Shown here: positions 11,742 to 24,263 of the stretch, piece after piece
Position numbering within the stretch: position 1 is the stretch's first letter
Layout of the letters: each line of letters opens with the position of its first letter
Assembly: GCA_010015675.1 (NCBI GenBank)
Contig: ML976986.1
Span: forward strand, 829,981-893,980
Direction of reading: 5' to 3'
DNA length: 64,000 bases
Origin: Byssothecium circinans
Taxonomy: Eukaryota > Ascomycota > Dothideomycetes > Pleosporales > Massarinaceae
Position numbers and translations under genes: made by a program
The notes under the pieces: model-generated
Databases searched by the model: none
Seen by the model: only the letters and a program-made list of their open reading frames with translations
Told to the model about the DNA's origin: nothing

Positions 11742-12815
11742 TGGATGGTGTCTCTCGCCTGCATGAGGGTGGATGTTGATGGCCTTGGAAAGTATAGTTC
11801 AGTCAGTGTCGTGAGGTTCACCCAGCATTATGCCACTATGTATGTAAAAATGGCGGTGTGGAGCAGAAATGGGGAAAACCATGGACGAACATTGATGGTT
11901 TGCACGCCTTACAATTGTATTAAAGCGCCCTATTCGCGTGTGTTTGTCAGGTCGAACCGAACTGAGCCATGTCGAGCGGGAACATGGCCACAAGGTTAAG
12001 TAAAATACTAAGCATCGGCTTACCGTACTCGCGTGGTCCCGTGGCTGGGCGGAGAGGGCAATCGAAAGCGCCTTGCCAGGCGTGAGGGACCCACATGGTA
12101 AATCCGGGGTAAGGGTGGTCATCGGTTGCTGGATTTTGGGTTCAGTTGTGTTAACAAAGGCGAGATAATATGCATTACACTCCGCGCCAGTCTAGATGAC
12201 GCGATAAGAATTACAGTAAGAGTAAACTCAATACATGCTCTATTCGGGAGGAGTAGACACGCCCAGTTTGTCTTGCTTGCTGCTATGCTGAGGAAGTGAC
12301 GAGATATGCAGCAATCGCCAAAGATGACCGGTCATTGGAGGGTCAATTGATGGGTGTGTGAATAATGGAGAGGAGGAAAACTGGCCACAACAATGTGACA
12401 AACGACTGGGTTGATACGTCGACAGGAGATGCTATCCAGGGACGTTTTCAATCACAGGGCCATGAGACGCCTCACTGCAAATCATCGCGTTATTACTGAC
12501 GCGCCTTTCTGCCAAGGCGGTACGGCTGTGGACAATCACGCTAGCTGGATCGGGCCTTTCAGGGCGGGACCTCCAACCAACCTCACCCAAATCCAACGCC
12601 ATCTCTCACGGCCGTCCATCTACTCCGCGCAGCTGTGTCTGGTCACAATCGAATCGCTGATGAATGCGCTGCTGCCTGATTGCCTGGATAGTACGCGCTG
12701 AGGGTGCCTGCGGCCGTCTAGATTGCAGCATAATTGGCGCGTTACTGGACTCAACCTCCCCGATCCGAGAGACACGCCCTTTCCAACCCTACTGTTGAGC
12801 CCCACATTCTTGCAA
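11742..12815. other. Intergenic, about 1.1 kb
   Basis: No gene supported. Short open frames (for instance 12411-12701 plus) have no domain character. The 3' part is the likely 5' UTR and promoter of the Nto1-like gene; an in-frame open stretch from 12723 has no ATG before 12816. Confidence 0.5.
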
Positions 12816-15800
12816 ATGGCTCCGGTGCCCAATACTCCCCTACCACGCGTGCGATCTTCCGCCCGGCCTCAAAAGCGCCCCATCTCCGACTCCGCACCTC
12901 AGTTGAAGAAGAAGAGGAAATACATCCCCGGAGGTCCAGGTGGCGGAGGACGATACGTCGACGACGAAGGCATAGAGACGCCGGTGGGAGGAACAGGCCC
13001 AGGTGGATACGCATACACGGGACCCCGCGGCCGCATCGGTCGCATGAACGCTGAGCGACAAGGAATCATTATCCCCGCGCCTTCGCCTTCTTCGTACCCC
13101 CGCCCTCGACGCGAAAGGCCGCCAGCTGGACCGCGATCCAGCTCTGCGGCCGCCGTTGCCGCCGCTGTGGCACACAACGATGGATACAAGCCGCGCGAAG
13201 AGCGCGGCTGGGAGGAGTTCCACCAGTCGCTGGACATCGACGCGGAGCTGCCCATCTTCAGCGCCGACCAGGTGGATGGCATAAGCCCTCCTGAGTCTGC
13301 TCCAGGCACTCCCCAAACTGGCACCTCGGCCCAGTTCGCAATTGAGAATGGAATATCGGCTCAACTAGAGGGAATACGTGCGCAACAAGCAATGCCAGAA
13401 AGCCCAGCACCTAACGGAGTACTTACAACACCCAAGAAGCGAGGGCCTGGTCGACCGCCCCGCAAAACGGATTCTATGCTCAATGGACTTGGATCACCAC
13501 CCCGCCCCCGAATAACCCCCCTGCCAACCCAGAATCCCAGGGAAAAACTGAATCTGCCGAAGCCGTCTACTCGTGAAGTTGACGCATTCACAGCATACGA
13601 GGAAAGCGAAGGGAGGGTCAACTACGTTGATCGAACTATGGCAGGCGTTGGATACCAGGAAAGCGAAATATTCATAAAACCAGAAAAAGCCTTGATTCGC
13701 GTACCTGAAGGCTCTATTGAAGAGGATCTTGATTTGACGCTGAAGAACGAAGGCGAAGGCACAGGAGCCGTGGCGGTTGGACGAGTCGAATACGACATGG
13801 ACGAACAGGATGAACGCTGGCTGGATACCATCAACGCGCAGCGTAAGGATGAACAAGTGGAGACTATCAAACCTGCAATATTTGAGGTCACTATCAGCCA
13901 GATTGAGAAGGAATGGCATGCGCTGGAAAAACGTAAGCAACCCAGTCTCCCAGGCGAAGTACGTGGAATTAATGCGATTGTAGGAATACCTAAACCAAAT
14001 CCTAAGCCTCCACAGACGCACCGCCCTCGCTCAAGTTCTGCCGCCGCTGTCAATGGTGAGCCGGCGGGGCAAGGCGAAGAGCAGGATTCGAAATGCGCCA
14101 TCTGCGACGACGGCGACTGCGAGAACACTAATGCGATAGTATTTTGCGATGGCTGTGATCTCGCGGTACATCAAGAGTGCTACGGCGTGCCATTTATACC
14201 AGAAGGGCAATGGCTTTGTCGACGGTGCCAACTGGTGGGGCGCGGCACCCCTGTCAGCGAACAACCAGTACGTTGGGTAGCTCTCAGCAGAATATACCCC
14301 TGGCTAACTATCGTAGGGCTGCATCTTCTGTCCGAATCTAGACGGGGCATTCAAGCAGACCACTGCCATGAAATGGTCGCATTTGTTGTGCGCAATGTGG
14401 ATTCCAGAGGTGTCGCTCGCGAACACCACGTTCCAGGAACCAGTACAAGACGTCGAAAAAGTGCCCAAGACGCGTTGGAAACTGGTAAGTAGATTCAATC
14501 GTGGAAAGGTTCTTTCACTGACATCGTTTAGACCTGCTATATCTGCAAACAAAAGATGGGCGCCTGCATCCAATGCGGGCACAAATCCTGCTTTGAAGCG
14601 TTTCATGTGACGTGTGCTCGTAGGGCCCGATTATGCCTCAAGATGAAATCGGCAACTTCGGCGAATCCGCATGACGCGAGTGTCCTGAAGGCGTATTGTG
14701 ACAGACACTCACCCAACGACTGGCGCCGGGAGAACGACGTAGATGGCTGCCTTGAAGAAGCCCAGGACAACTACAGAATGTCTTTCAAAAATGTTCGCTG
14801 GGGCGACAGCCAGGCCCACGCGCTTTCAATAGGGTCTACGCACCCACTGCCTTCGGTTGAAGATCTTGACGAAGAGGAGGCCGCAGGAAACAAGCGAAAG
14901 CGTGGACAGCCTGGTAGATCATGGCGACTACCGTCAGGAGCGCCCGTCGTGCCACAAGCTGTTTACAATAATGTTGAGACGGCACTCGCCAAGTTCAATT
15001 TCCGCAAGCGAAAAGAATTCGTGCAAGAAGCATGCAAATACTGGACGCTGAAGCGAGAGTCGCGACGAGGTGCCGCCCTGCTCAAGCGACTCCAGTTACA
15101 GATGGACGCTTTCTCTTCAATGGAGATCACCCGACGCAACTTCGTCGGTATGGGTGCTGCTGGACGACCAAGACTCCAACGTCGCATCGAGTTCGCAGGA
15201 TACCTTGCGGACAACATGGAACACGTTCGAGACCTGTGCAAGATGGCCAAGGAACGCGAGGCGAAGAAATTGGACGACGTCCGGCTACTCAAGTCTATCA
15301 TGGACATTGTATACTTTCCTATCTCGCCGCTTCTCCAGCCGATTGTAGAGCGAGTTTTGGCGTAAGTAGTTCCCCACAATACTGCGATGATGGTGGACTG
15401 ACTTTGTGGTAGTTATGACAACAAGGCAGTCTTCAAGGAACGTGTCATGGAGATCCAAGCTAAGGTAGACCAGAAGTACTACACTTCGGTTCAGGCTTTC
15501 AGTGAGGACATGGCGGCCGTCTTCAGTTCTGTCATTGGCTTCACTACCATCACAAGCGTCGGCGACGCTGAACAACAGCTCAGTGGTGTCGCTCACAACT
15601 CTTTGACACCAGAGCAGAAAGAAACGAAGAAATTGGCAAAGCGCATCATCAGAGGGCTGCAGCCATTGTTCGACGAGGCATTGCAGAAGGAAACAGACCT
15701 GGCTGGCAGGGGATTCGAGCGCGAGATTCCTAACCTCGAAGCACTTCTCGACTTGAGGCTACGGAAGCAAGATCCTGCGTCTACTATAGGCGACGATGTG

Positions 15801-16370
15801 CAGCAGACTGTCGAAGCCGACCAAATGACAGTTGAGGGTGAAATTCAAAGTCAGCACGGTTTATCAATCTCAGATGTCGAGAAAGGCAACAGCGCGCCTC
15901 ATCTCGCCCCGACTCCTGAAGAGAACCCCGAAGACCACCATGCGGCGCGAGATGAGGCTGCGGACGAAGCGGCTATCGCGGCGCAATTGGGTCAAGATGC
16001 ACTGCATGCCAACGGAGAGTCCACCCACGAACCGATGGACATGGTCCAAGCCGTTGGAGGTGGCCAGGCTGCACCACCTACACCACCGGGCTCGGATCAA
16101 GATGCACTTGGGCATATTCATCACGGCGGGGTCCCGTGGTATATGAAGATATTCGATCCTCATGGCACGACCATCTACGAAGAGCGCTGGGCTGGCAGAG
16201 AAGTCCTACGAGATATGAGCGAAGAGCTCAGCGAGCTAGATGACGAACTATTGGACGAAATGGCAGATCCGGATGCTTCAGTACCGGCGGCGGATGGCAT
16301 GGAACCGGAAGCAGCTGTTTCGGGATTGCCCCAGAAGGCGCGCCGACAGAAGAAACGGCGATACCGATAG
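12816..16370 (+). CDS. NTO1: PHD-finger histone acetyltransferase complex subunit, Nto1/BRPF-like
   Basis: Exons 12816-14252, 14317-14484, 14532-15361 and 15413-16370 (1130 aa). After a disordered Pro/Arg-rich N-terminus with an AT-hook-like motif (KKRGPGRPP) comes an enhancer-of-polycomb-like region (about 260-370; YEESEGRVNYVDR, EYDMDEQDERWL). A C4HC3 PHD finger follows (CAICDDGDCENTNAIVFCDG ... LCRRC), then the zinc knuckle and second PHD of an extended PHD (GCIFCPNLDGAFKQT; HLLCAMWIPEV; TCYICKQKMGACIQCGHKSC). A divergent bromodomain-like segment (about 850-940) and an acidic tail complete it. This order marks scaffold subunits of NuA3/MOZ-type complexes, which bind histone H3 tails. Exon 1 ends at an unusual GTCAGC donor, required to keep the extended PHD continuous. 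Confidence 0.9.
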
Positions 16371-17150
16371 GAGCGGCTTTGGATAGGGATGTTTCTTCTT
16401 TTTCTCTCACCTTGATTGACATGGAATGCTTCTTCATTCGTGCGTGTATTGTACTTCTTTGGGCGGGATGTAACATATCTTGAGGAGGCGCCATGGAGCC
16501 AGAGACTGCTTTGGGCTTGTATGCCAGGGAAGGAGGTTTTTGTTCAGGTCTACTCGCGTTTCGCGGGGACCTCATTCTCTAGGCACCTGGTTATGCTGTG
16601 TTCCAAGGTTTGCGCAGCATCTTTAGCATTCTATTTGTATATTTGTTCAATTTTGAGTTTGCAAGTTCTTCACATCCTAGCTCACGCACTGTAATCAAGA
16701 GTGAGGACAGCTGCGAGCAGATATTAACAATAACAACAAGCCAGTGGGGGGCAAGAAATAAGACATGCGAACGCAGAGTCGCAAGACACAGTCAGACGGT
16801 CGGAAGTCGAGAAAGACAGGGCGTCGACCCCTGCTGCCCCTGCCTCACTTACTTCAGCTCGGCCTCGCGTAGCCTGCCTTTCTTTGTTCTGTTCCTTCCC
16901 CTTCCTCCTCACCCTGCTCTGCCCATACAGCGCCGTCACCCCGTTTCTGCGCCATTCTCATCCCTCACCTTGTGCCGCTTTCGCCGCCGCCGCCGTCACC
17001 GTCACCGTGCCAGGCTGCAGCTTCGTTTGCGCCAAGTCTAGCTTTCTACCAAGCTAACGATTTAAAGCGTCGATCGACTCCAGAAAATCTGGCCAACCCC
17101 AACTGCACAAACAACAACCATCAACCCCGACCCACCGACGACGTATCATC
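16371..17150. other. Intergenic and CT-rich 5' leader of the SR-protein gene
   Basis: No gene. From about 16840 the plus strand is pyrimidine-rich with CGCCGCCGCCGCC and CACCGTCACCGT runs, the usual look of a strong fungal promoter and 5' UTR before the ATG at 17151. Confidence 0.5.
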
Positions 17151-18203
17151 ATGGCCTCCATGGAGTACGAGTCTGAGCAGCGCCCCTACGATGGTATGGA
17201 GCCCTCTCCCTCTCGCGTGCCACGCGCCTGCTGTGCCGTGCCAGGTTTGCTAACAGCCGCGTAGACGAGCCCCGTGGCTACGATCGCGACCGCAGCAGGT
17301 CGCCGCGCGGAGACCGTCGCGATATGGACGACTCCCGCATCCGCAGCGCTTCGCCCAACGGTCGCGACAGCCGGTAAGCATAGCCTCTTCCCCCAGAGAC
17401 GACGGACAGCGCCTAACCAAGACACAGTGGCCCGCCGGCCGAGTCTCGCGAAGACGACGGCAGCCGCAACACCGGATCCAACCTGTTCGTCACAGGCATC
17501 CACCCGAGCTTGACCGAGGAGGAGGTCACCCGTCTGTTCGAGAAGTATGGTATCGTGGACAAGTGTAACATCATGCGTGATCCGCACACCAAGGAGTCGC
17601 GCGGCTTCGGCTTCATCCTCATGCACACCTCTGACCAGGCCGATGCTGCGAAGGAGGGTCTGCAAGGCGAGGTCCACCAGGGCAGGACGTTGAGCATCGA
17701 GAAGGCCCGTCGTGCTCGCCCGCGCACTCCCACTCCGGGCAAGTACTACGGCCCGCCCAAGCGTGGTAAGTTTGTTTCCTGCCCATGCGCAACCCAAGCT
17801 GACATTGCTAGAATATCGCGGAGGCCGCGGTGGCCCGCCTCGCTATGGTGACCGCTACGATGACCGGCGAGGTGGCTCCGGCAGCTATGGAGGCGGTCGT
17901 CGCGACGACTACGCCAGCGGTGGTGGTTATGGCTCCCGAGGTTCTTCCCGCTACGACGACCGACCCTACCGCCGTGAGCGCGATGACTACGGCTCGCGTG
18001 GTGTAGATCGTTATGCCTCTCGTGATGACCGCTATGGCCGCGACGAGCGCCGTGGTGGAGGAGGCGGAGGATACTACGACCGTCCGCCGCCGCCCGCTGC
18101 TGCTCCAGGTGGCTACGGCGATGCCCCTCCTCCTCGCCAGGATGCGTACAGCGGAGGCAGGCCGTACGACGACCGTGGTGACGATTACCGATACACCCGC
18201 TAG
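17151..18203 (+). CDS. Tra2-like SR protein with one RRM and an RGG/RS-type tail
   Basis: Exons 17151-17193, 17265-17373, 17428-17765 and 17812-18203 (293 aa). The short RS-type N-terminus (DRDRSRSPRGDRRD) leads to one RNA-recognition motif at about 65-143 with RNP2 LFVTGI and RNP1 RGFGFILM. The C-terminal 130 residues are repeats of Arg, Gly, Tyr and Asp. The layout matches transformer-2-type SR proteins that bind exonic enhancers in pre-mRNA. All four junctions have GTAAG or GTATG donors and consistent phases. The Gly/Arg tail exon creates long meaningless open frames on the opposite strand. The exact family member is uncertain. Confidence 0.88.
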
Positions 18204-20034
18204 ACAAGTTGCTGACCCTGCTAGAGCCGAAACGGTTTTGAGGTGCTGAGGCGTCTCTCCGGATCGGCAGCAATCATCGACATTCCTCATGTACCTCTAA
18301 CACTAGTTTCTGCGGATCGGTTTAATCAGCTATACAGCTCAGTTCGGGGTTATGGTCGCCAAAAGTTCTTTCGATATGGTCACGGCGCAAGGTAGCATGC
18401 ATCCTGGTTTGCCATCTTGTAGCCTCAACATCTTTTCTCACGGTCTTCGGCACACGGTGGATTTCCTTGGGATGAACGGGCACAGCACTTCGGTAAAGGC
18501 TTCCAACGCCACAGCAATGGCCTTGGGAGCATAATTCGTCTACATCTACGTCGACATCCAAATTGTACTTCTATGTTTCCCCTTGCGATGAATCCAGGAC
18601 GTCAGTAAATCAGTCGTCACAACACGTCGCCCATCAACACAGTCTAAATTCTCAATGTCTGCTCTGGCATCATCGGCCCAGCAGCCTTCCAACATGACAA
18701 CACCCTTCCCACCCAGTGCCTAGCAATGGGCCACAGTATATCGACGTGCGACTTGAACCACCTTCTTCACCTGTTTTCGCGGCGACTCTTCTGCACCTTG
18801 ACCAGTATCCGTTTTCGCCTGATGTCTAAGAGCTACGCGTGTGTGATCATAGCTTCTCCGACAGGCTGTGTAACACAAGGCAGCTGGCGCCCATGTCCGT
18901 GCACGTCAACAAGTGATGGTCATGTCAACCGCAAATCGACTTCGCGTCTATGTGGTTTGTCGGTTGGCATGTATCGGCGAGGTGCGTGTTCCATTTTCCT
19001 ACATAGTCACTTCGCTTCTCACGTCTGTCATTCCTTCTTCCGTTTGTATACGGGCCCTACATGGTCAAACTAGTAAGCAATCGCACGCATTGGCAACGTT
19101 GGTCTCATCAACAGCTTGCGAGCCAAGCAAATCTCTCTTTGCCTGCTCGACGGCGGGTACTGACGCAGACCTCGAGGGGATGAGCAATCTCATGCACGTC
19201 GATGAGCCATAAGCAATACTCAAGTCTTCAGCGAAGGCAAGGTCCTGTTTGATCTCGGCTATGCCGCCTTGCTTTCAAAGGCCTTGGAATGCCTCGTCTT
19301 GATGGAATTCGACTGCCAATTTGCAGCGCGTCGGTCTAGACCTAGCAACAACTGATTGGCTTATGCGTAGAGCCTCTGGCAACCGTTTTCACCTCTCGTA
19401 GCAACTGATGCTCATCTCGAATGAAAAATAATCGCTGAATCCTAATTGCACCTAGCGTGATTTTGTGTCACTGTGATGGACAAGTTCACTGGGCCTCGGG
19501 CTCTGGAGCGGTTTGTACCAGAATATCCTCGCTTCAATTCCTTGTGCTATCTCTGCAGGTCCTCTTCAGACTGCTCCATTGCTCAGATGCGGTTGTTGCA
19601 TCAGGCAGAGGGCTTGGGACAGCTGCAGGGCCAACCGCGCAGGGATGCACTCGCATCCCATTTGACATACTGTGCGTTTAAAGCCGCGAAACATCTGAAG
19701 GACAACGTGCCCGCAAAAGGGATGGATCCCACGTCTGTCCAATGTGCAACTGTGTACCCGTTGTTGGTGTCCCTTGGTGTACCTGTGCATCTGTTCTCTT
19801 CACTGACTCTCATCCTCCCTTCACTTCAACACGTAAAAGTGCGCACATCATTTCTACGGAAGCGACGAAACAACCTTACGCGCCTCTGCAATGCCAAAAC
19901 ACACCTAGAATAAACAGCCGCCTGTCGCAGCCTCAACCCCACGATACAGGATCTGGAGGATCTGGAGGATCGAGATCCCTGCGCCGATCTGCCGCCTCGC
20001 AGCGCCTTTGCAGACGCCTCCGACGCCCACGTCC
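18204..20034. other. Intergenic, about 1.8 kb
   Basis: No gene supported. An ATG at 19476 opens about 145 codons to 19913 just upstream of the DUF3431 gene, with no domain character; it could be an upstream ORF in a long leader or chance. A short GGATCTGGA tandem (about 19950-19965) is present. Confidence 0.45.
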
Positions 20035-21267
20035 ATGGCAAAGCGAAAGCTCACGCCTGTTCTTGCCGTCACTGCCATCCTTTTCTTCTTTCTTTTATAC
20101 TCAACACACAAGGCACGCGACACATGGCGGGGACTTCCACGACCCCTTGAGCTGGAAGAGCAATTCCAGGCTCCCGAGCCCAATGCCACGGGCGGCCACC
20201 TTAGAGATCCCGACTTTGCAAATTGGAATCCTAAACCCAACTTTACGCCTGGTACACCTATGCCAGCGGGCCATAATTACAGCACTACGCTCATAATCGC
20301 CAAAGTCAAGGATGAAGATACCAAATGGATGGAGGAGCACCTTCCCAAAGACGTTAACCTCGATATCTGGGTCGCTGATGATCCGACGGCGCCTTTGCAT
20401 CCGCCCAAAAACAAGGGCCATGAAGTCATGATATACCTCTCGTGGATCATCGATAACTACGACGATTTACCCGACGTGGCTGTCTTCTTACATGCACACC
20501 AGCATACATGGCACAACGACGATCTCCTTGGCCATGACGCCTCGCAAATGATACAGCGACTCAATCGCGCGCGGGTCTGGAGAGAAGGGTATATCAATAT
20601 GCGGTGTAGCTGGTTTCCAGGGTGTCCTGAGTGGATGCACCCTCACGAAACCAAGTGGGACGGCAACAAGCAGGAGCAAACTCACCTAGCGAAATCGTGG
20701 TCAGAACTTTTCCCCTTCGATCCGGTCCCTGAGGTCCTGGCGCAGCCTTGCTCAGCGCAATTTGCGCTCTCGAGGGAACGGATTCTGGCAAAACCGCATG
20801 CGCAGTATATGTGGTATCGCGACTGGCTTTTCTCGACCAAGTTTCCTGATAGCCTATCCGGACGGGTGTGGGAGTACGTGTGGCAGTTCGTGTTCACGGG
20901 CCACCATGTCTTTTGCCCTGAAGAACACGTCTGCTTCTGCGATCAGTATGGAAGTTGTTTCGGTGGGGCGCAGGAGTACAAAGATTTCAAGCAAGTAAAG
21001 CAAGAGCTTCACGATCGTGAGCACGATCTGAGGAACTGGGAAAACAAGGGAAAAGCTATCAAGGAAGCGCAGCAAGAAGGGAGGTTTGAAGAGGCGCAGC
21101 AGATGGAGAAGCCGGAGTGGGGGAAGGATGACGAGTTGAAGAAGGAGATTGATAGGTTGAGACCAATTGTAGACAAGCTGAAGGAGGAGGCTATTGAGAG
21201 GGGCAACGATCCGAGGAATAGAGCAAAGGAGTTAGGGAGGGAATGGAGGGAGGGCGATGGTTTCTAA
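20035..21267 (+). CDS. DUF3431 family type II membrane protein
   Basis: Single exon, 410 aa. A short basic N-terminus (MAKRKLTP) and one membrane helix (AVTAILFFFLLYS) suggest a Golgi or ER type II protein with a lumenal C-terminus. The lumenal part has the hallmarks of fungal DUF3431: IIAKVKDEDTKWMEEHLP near its start, EVMIYLSWIIDNYDDLPDVA, then FLHAHQHTWHNDD, and NMRCSWFPGCPEWMHP. The last 100 residues are charged and predicted coiled coil. The family is widespread in filamentous fungi and often described as glycosyltransferase-like, but no reaction is firmly assigned. The start is the first ATG in frame; codons upstream in frame have no ATG. Confidence 0.88.
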   Translation: MAKRKLTPVLAVTAILFFFLLYSTHKARDTWRGLPRPLELEEQFQAPEPNATGGHLRDPDFANWNPKPNFTPGTPMPAGHNYSTTLIIAKVKDEDTKWMEEHLPKDVNLDIWVADDPTAPLHPPKNKGHEVMIYLSWIIDNYDDLPDVAVFLHAHQHTWHNDDLLGHDASQMIQRLNRARVWREGYINMRCSWFPGCPEWMHPHETKWDGNKQEQTHLAKSWSELFPFDPVPEVLAQPCSAQFALSRERILAKPHAQYMWYRDWLFSTKFPDSLSGRVWEYVWQFVFTGHHVFCPEEHVCFCDQYGSCFGGAQEYKDFKQVKQELHDREHDLRNWENKGKAIKEAQQEGRFEEAQQMEKPEWGKDDELKKEIDRLRPIVDKLKEEAIERGNDPRNRAKELGREWREGDGF

Positions 21268-22163
21268 AGGCGAGGGTGGTGACCGTGTTTTCTCTTCAAT
21301 CAGTTCGAGCAGAGCGTTTTCATCGATATCGAAATTTTGGAGTTATAAAAGGGCGGACGATTTCTTCCTGGCATTTTCTAGTCCTTTGTTCGCAAGCGTG
21401 TAGAGAGGATTGGTATATATAGACAGTAAGTTAGCATCAATGATAATGAAGTCCTCAAGTGCAAAAATAAGTCCCCCCATCAGTGAAGTCCGTGTCCGCT
21501 TACTAATGACACCAACGCCAATCACAACGGCAGAGGAATGCAAACAACACAAACCTCACCCCACAGAATCTCATCTCGACAATCATCGCTTGAGCTCCAC
21601 GTCTTTGCTTGCCATGACGACAACAAGCAAGCCGGCAGAGCAATCAGCACCCACAACAGGTGCGCAAATTTGCTGAACCCGTCGAATCAATCCACCCACC
21701 CAGCCGCCAAACATTTGCGATCATGGAGTGTTCAAAAGAGCTTTGTCGCGCCTCGAAGCTGCTGCATCCTATTCGTCTCCTCGAGCCTTGAACGACTGCA
21801 GTAAAGCATTGCGAGTCTTGAAGTGTTTCCCTTTCTCTGGCTTGAGCTCCTGCACATCGCCTTCGAGGCTCCAGGGCTTGAGGTTGGCGCTTGTCCATTG
21901 ATCATTTCCTCCCATCGCGTCTCACCTCTTCTAAATCTACATCTTCGTCTCATCTCATCGTACACACAGCTTGCTTGCTACCTTTGATCCAAACACTTAC
22001 ACATCCATCGCTCACAGTCATCAGGACCGACGGAGAAGACCATTACACCGGCTCGGATCGCGCTTGCTCCGCCTCCCATCTTCCACCTGCCAGCACCAAC
22101 ATCGGTGTTTGATTGACACCCTACCCGCCATTGATCGTGCCTAACCTATCGCCAACGCAGGCC
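21268..22163. other. Intergenic and leader of the next gene
   Basis: No gene supported. The last 250 bases are CT-rich and likely promoter/5' UTR; a CGCAG just before the ATG at 22164 could be a 5' UTR intron acceptor, without a clear partner donor. Confidence 0.4.
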
Positions 22164-24263
22164 ATGACGACAAACGCGCCCTATTACCAGATACGCAGCG
22201 GCCAGTTCACCAATTCGACAAACGGCTCGTTCGCGCACGATCATGCCCTCGTTGGGAACGGTGACCTTGCTGCCACTTCTGCTGCCTCTGCCGCTCGTCC
22301 CCCAAATGATACCGCTATTACTACGCATCACCTTTATTCTAAACACGCGCATGAGTCGAATAAGGGTATACCTGTTATTGCGAGCTTAGAGGTGGAAAAT
22401 CATAATTTTGTTGAACTATTGGAGGCTGCTAGTGAGGCGGCCGCAGGCCAAGCGGATATGGTGGAGAACACGCTTGCGCTTGCTGATCCTGGTGTGAATA
22501 TGAGGAAAGGAAAGAGGAAGAGAGCTTCGTCCAGCCCGCCACTTGAAGGTGGCCCAGGAGATATGGTGTCGGGACCCAAGCGCCCAAGAGTGGATTGCCC
22601 GACGGATCCTCAGCTCAACAACGATCAGCGCGATAGATCAGAAAGTGGCAGTGTGCCGCCGTCAAGTGAGTCTCTACTACACGATGCTCGAGCTGCAGGA
22701 GTTCACTCCGCCGCTGCCCTCTTCCGCCGCTCCTCGGAAAAGACGAGTCGCAAGTACACGCGCCCACCTATGTCGAAGCTCTTCATTTCGTTGCAACTCA
22801 CGCCAGAGAACTTTTTACACTTGCAAGCCCAGGCAAAGACGTACATGCTTGACCCGGCGCATCCCGAGCGGCAAAACTGTGTGGGCAATAGAGGGCGGGG
22901 AGATACGGATATGGTGAAGCTGAGGCTGTTCAACTGCGTAAGGGATTTCCTGGATGATGGTGTTGGCGAGCAATACTTTGGCGAGGGTGTAGAGAAGCCG
23001 GGTGAGACGGACACATTAGAGGCAGCGAGGGTGCTAGGTCAAGGAAATGTGTCGAATGAGGACAAGTTGATTTGGCCGAGAGATGGAAACAAGATTATCA
23101 GTCTTGTGACTCCGCTTCTTAGGCGCATGGTCACCAACGAGCGGTACGTGTGCTCGACAAGCTTATGTGAGACATGGCAAACTGACCCCTGCGTAGTCAG
23201 CGAATGTATGCCATCGAAACGCGCAAAGGAGGTTCGAAGAAGAAAGAAGCTACACCTACCATTGATGACATTAGGGGCTTGAATGATGTGAATGGTTCTG
23301 GACAACACCCCGAGCAACTGCAGACAGCCTTCGAGCCTCCCCGTCCTCATCCTCTCGCTCCAGCTCAGAGTCAAGTTCAGCGTCTGTACACACTATCTCC
23401 ATCGTCACCTCTCCCACCCAATCCTCAATCCACCGACCGAGACTCTGAAATGACAATACACTACGCCGAATCAAAGTCGGTCATCGAACTCTTTCCAGGC
23501 GAAAAGCTCATGTTGCCTACTGAACAGGCTGTCAAACCCTTTCTCTCCAAGATCAACATCTTTGTCACCAAGAACGGCCATGTACTGCGCAGCGAGAAGC
23601 GCTTCACCAACTTGCCGTCAGCGCCCCTCTTCCATATGACGTGGCAAGAACTCACCGCTCGCGTCTTGGAGTTGGTACAGGAGACATTGTCGCTATATCC
23701 ACAACTGGAAGAGAATTTGGGCAGGTCTACGGACATAGGTCCTGAAGCCCTTCGAGGGTTGGCTGTTGCTGCGATGCACAATCAGACTGGCCAGACTACC
23801 GAGATTGGCACTGATGTCGAAGCATCAGAAACTCCGCTCAGGGCATCTTCGTTTGCGCCATCGCCGCCTAAGCAGGGGTTGATATCGCCATTATCTGGAT
23901 TTACGTCGGCTGTCTTGCCAGATTTCAGGATCGGAACGCAGACGTCGAAGGGCTGGGTGAATATCACGGGTGAGGAAGAGTGGAGTGTCGCTAAGAAGGA
24001 TCTGGCTGGTGCTGTGTGGGCCGATAAGGTTTGTTCTGTTGTTGTGACTCTTTTGTCTTGATTATACGGCATTATCACACTTCTATGTTAGCGAAGAGAA
24101 GGGGATAGAAATTTGACGGGCATAGTTTGGTGTTTGTGCTTTTCAGGTTTTGGAGTTGTTCGCATTTGCATGGTGGCGACATGACATGGAAAATCATTGC
24201 ATGGCGATGGCACCTACATATTTGGGTAAGAGGGTTCAGCTTTCAACAGCAAATATGGCCTAG
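22164..24263 (+). CDS. Conserved-looking fungal protein of unknown function (nuclear-type, about 642 aa)
   Basis: Preferred exons 22164-23143, 23197-24028 and 24147-24263. The first junction (GTACGT donor, CGTAG acceptor) is firm and continues LLRRMVTNER with QRMYAIETRKGGSKKK. The second intron (GTTTGT donor, CTTTTCAG acceptor, phase 0) gives the tail VLELFAFAWWRHDMENHCMA; without it the protein ends after 24028 as VCSVVVTLLS (stop at 24061, 614 aa). The spliced tail looks more protein-like. Visible: basic KGKRKRASS and GPKRPR motifs (likely nuclear localisation), and two folded-looking parts at about 205-335 (SKLFISLQLTPENFLHLQAQ; KLRLFNCVRDFLDDG) and 425-510 (VIELFPGEKLMLPTEQ). No family recognised. 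Confidence 0.7.

Noticed and set aside
17746..18290. Two long minus-strand open frames (175 and 160 codons)
   Set aside because: Shadows of the Gly/Arg/Tyr repeat exon of the Tra2-like gene.
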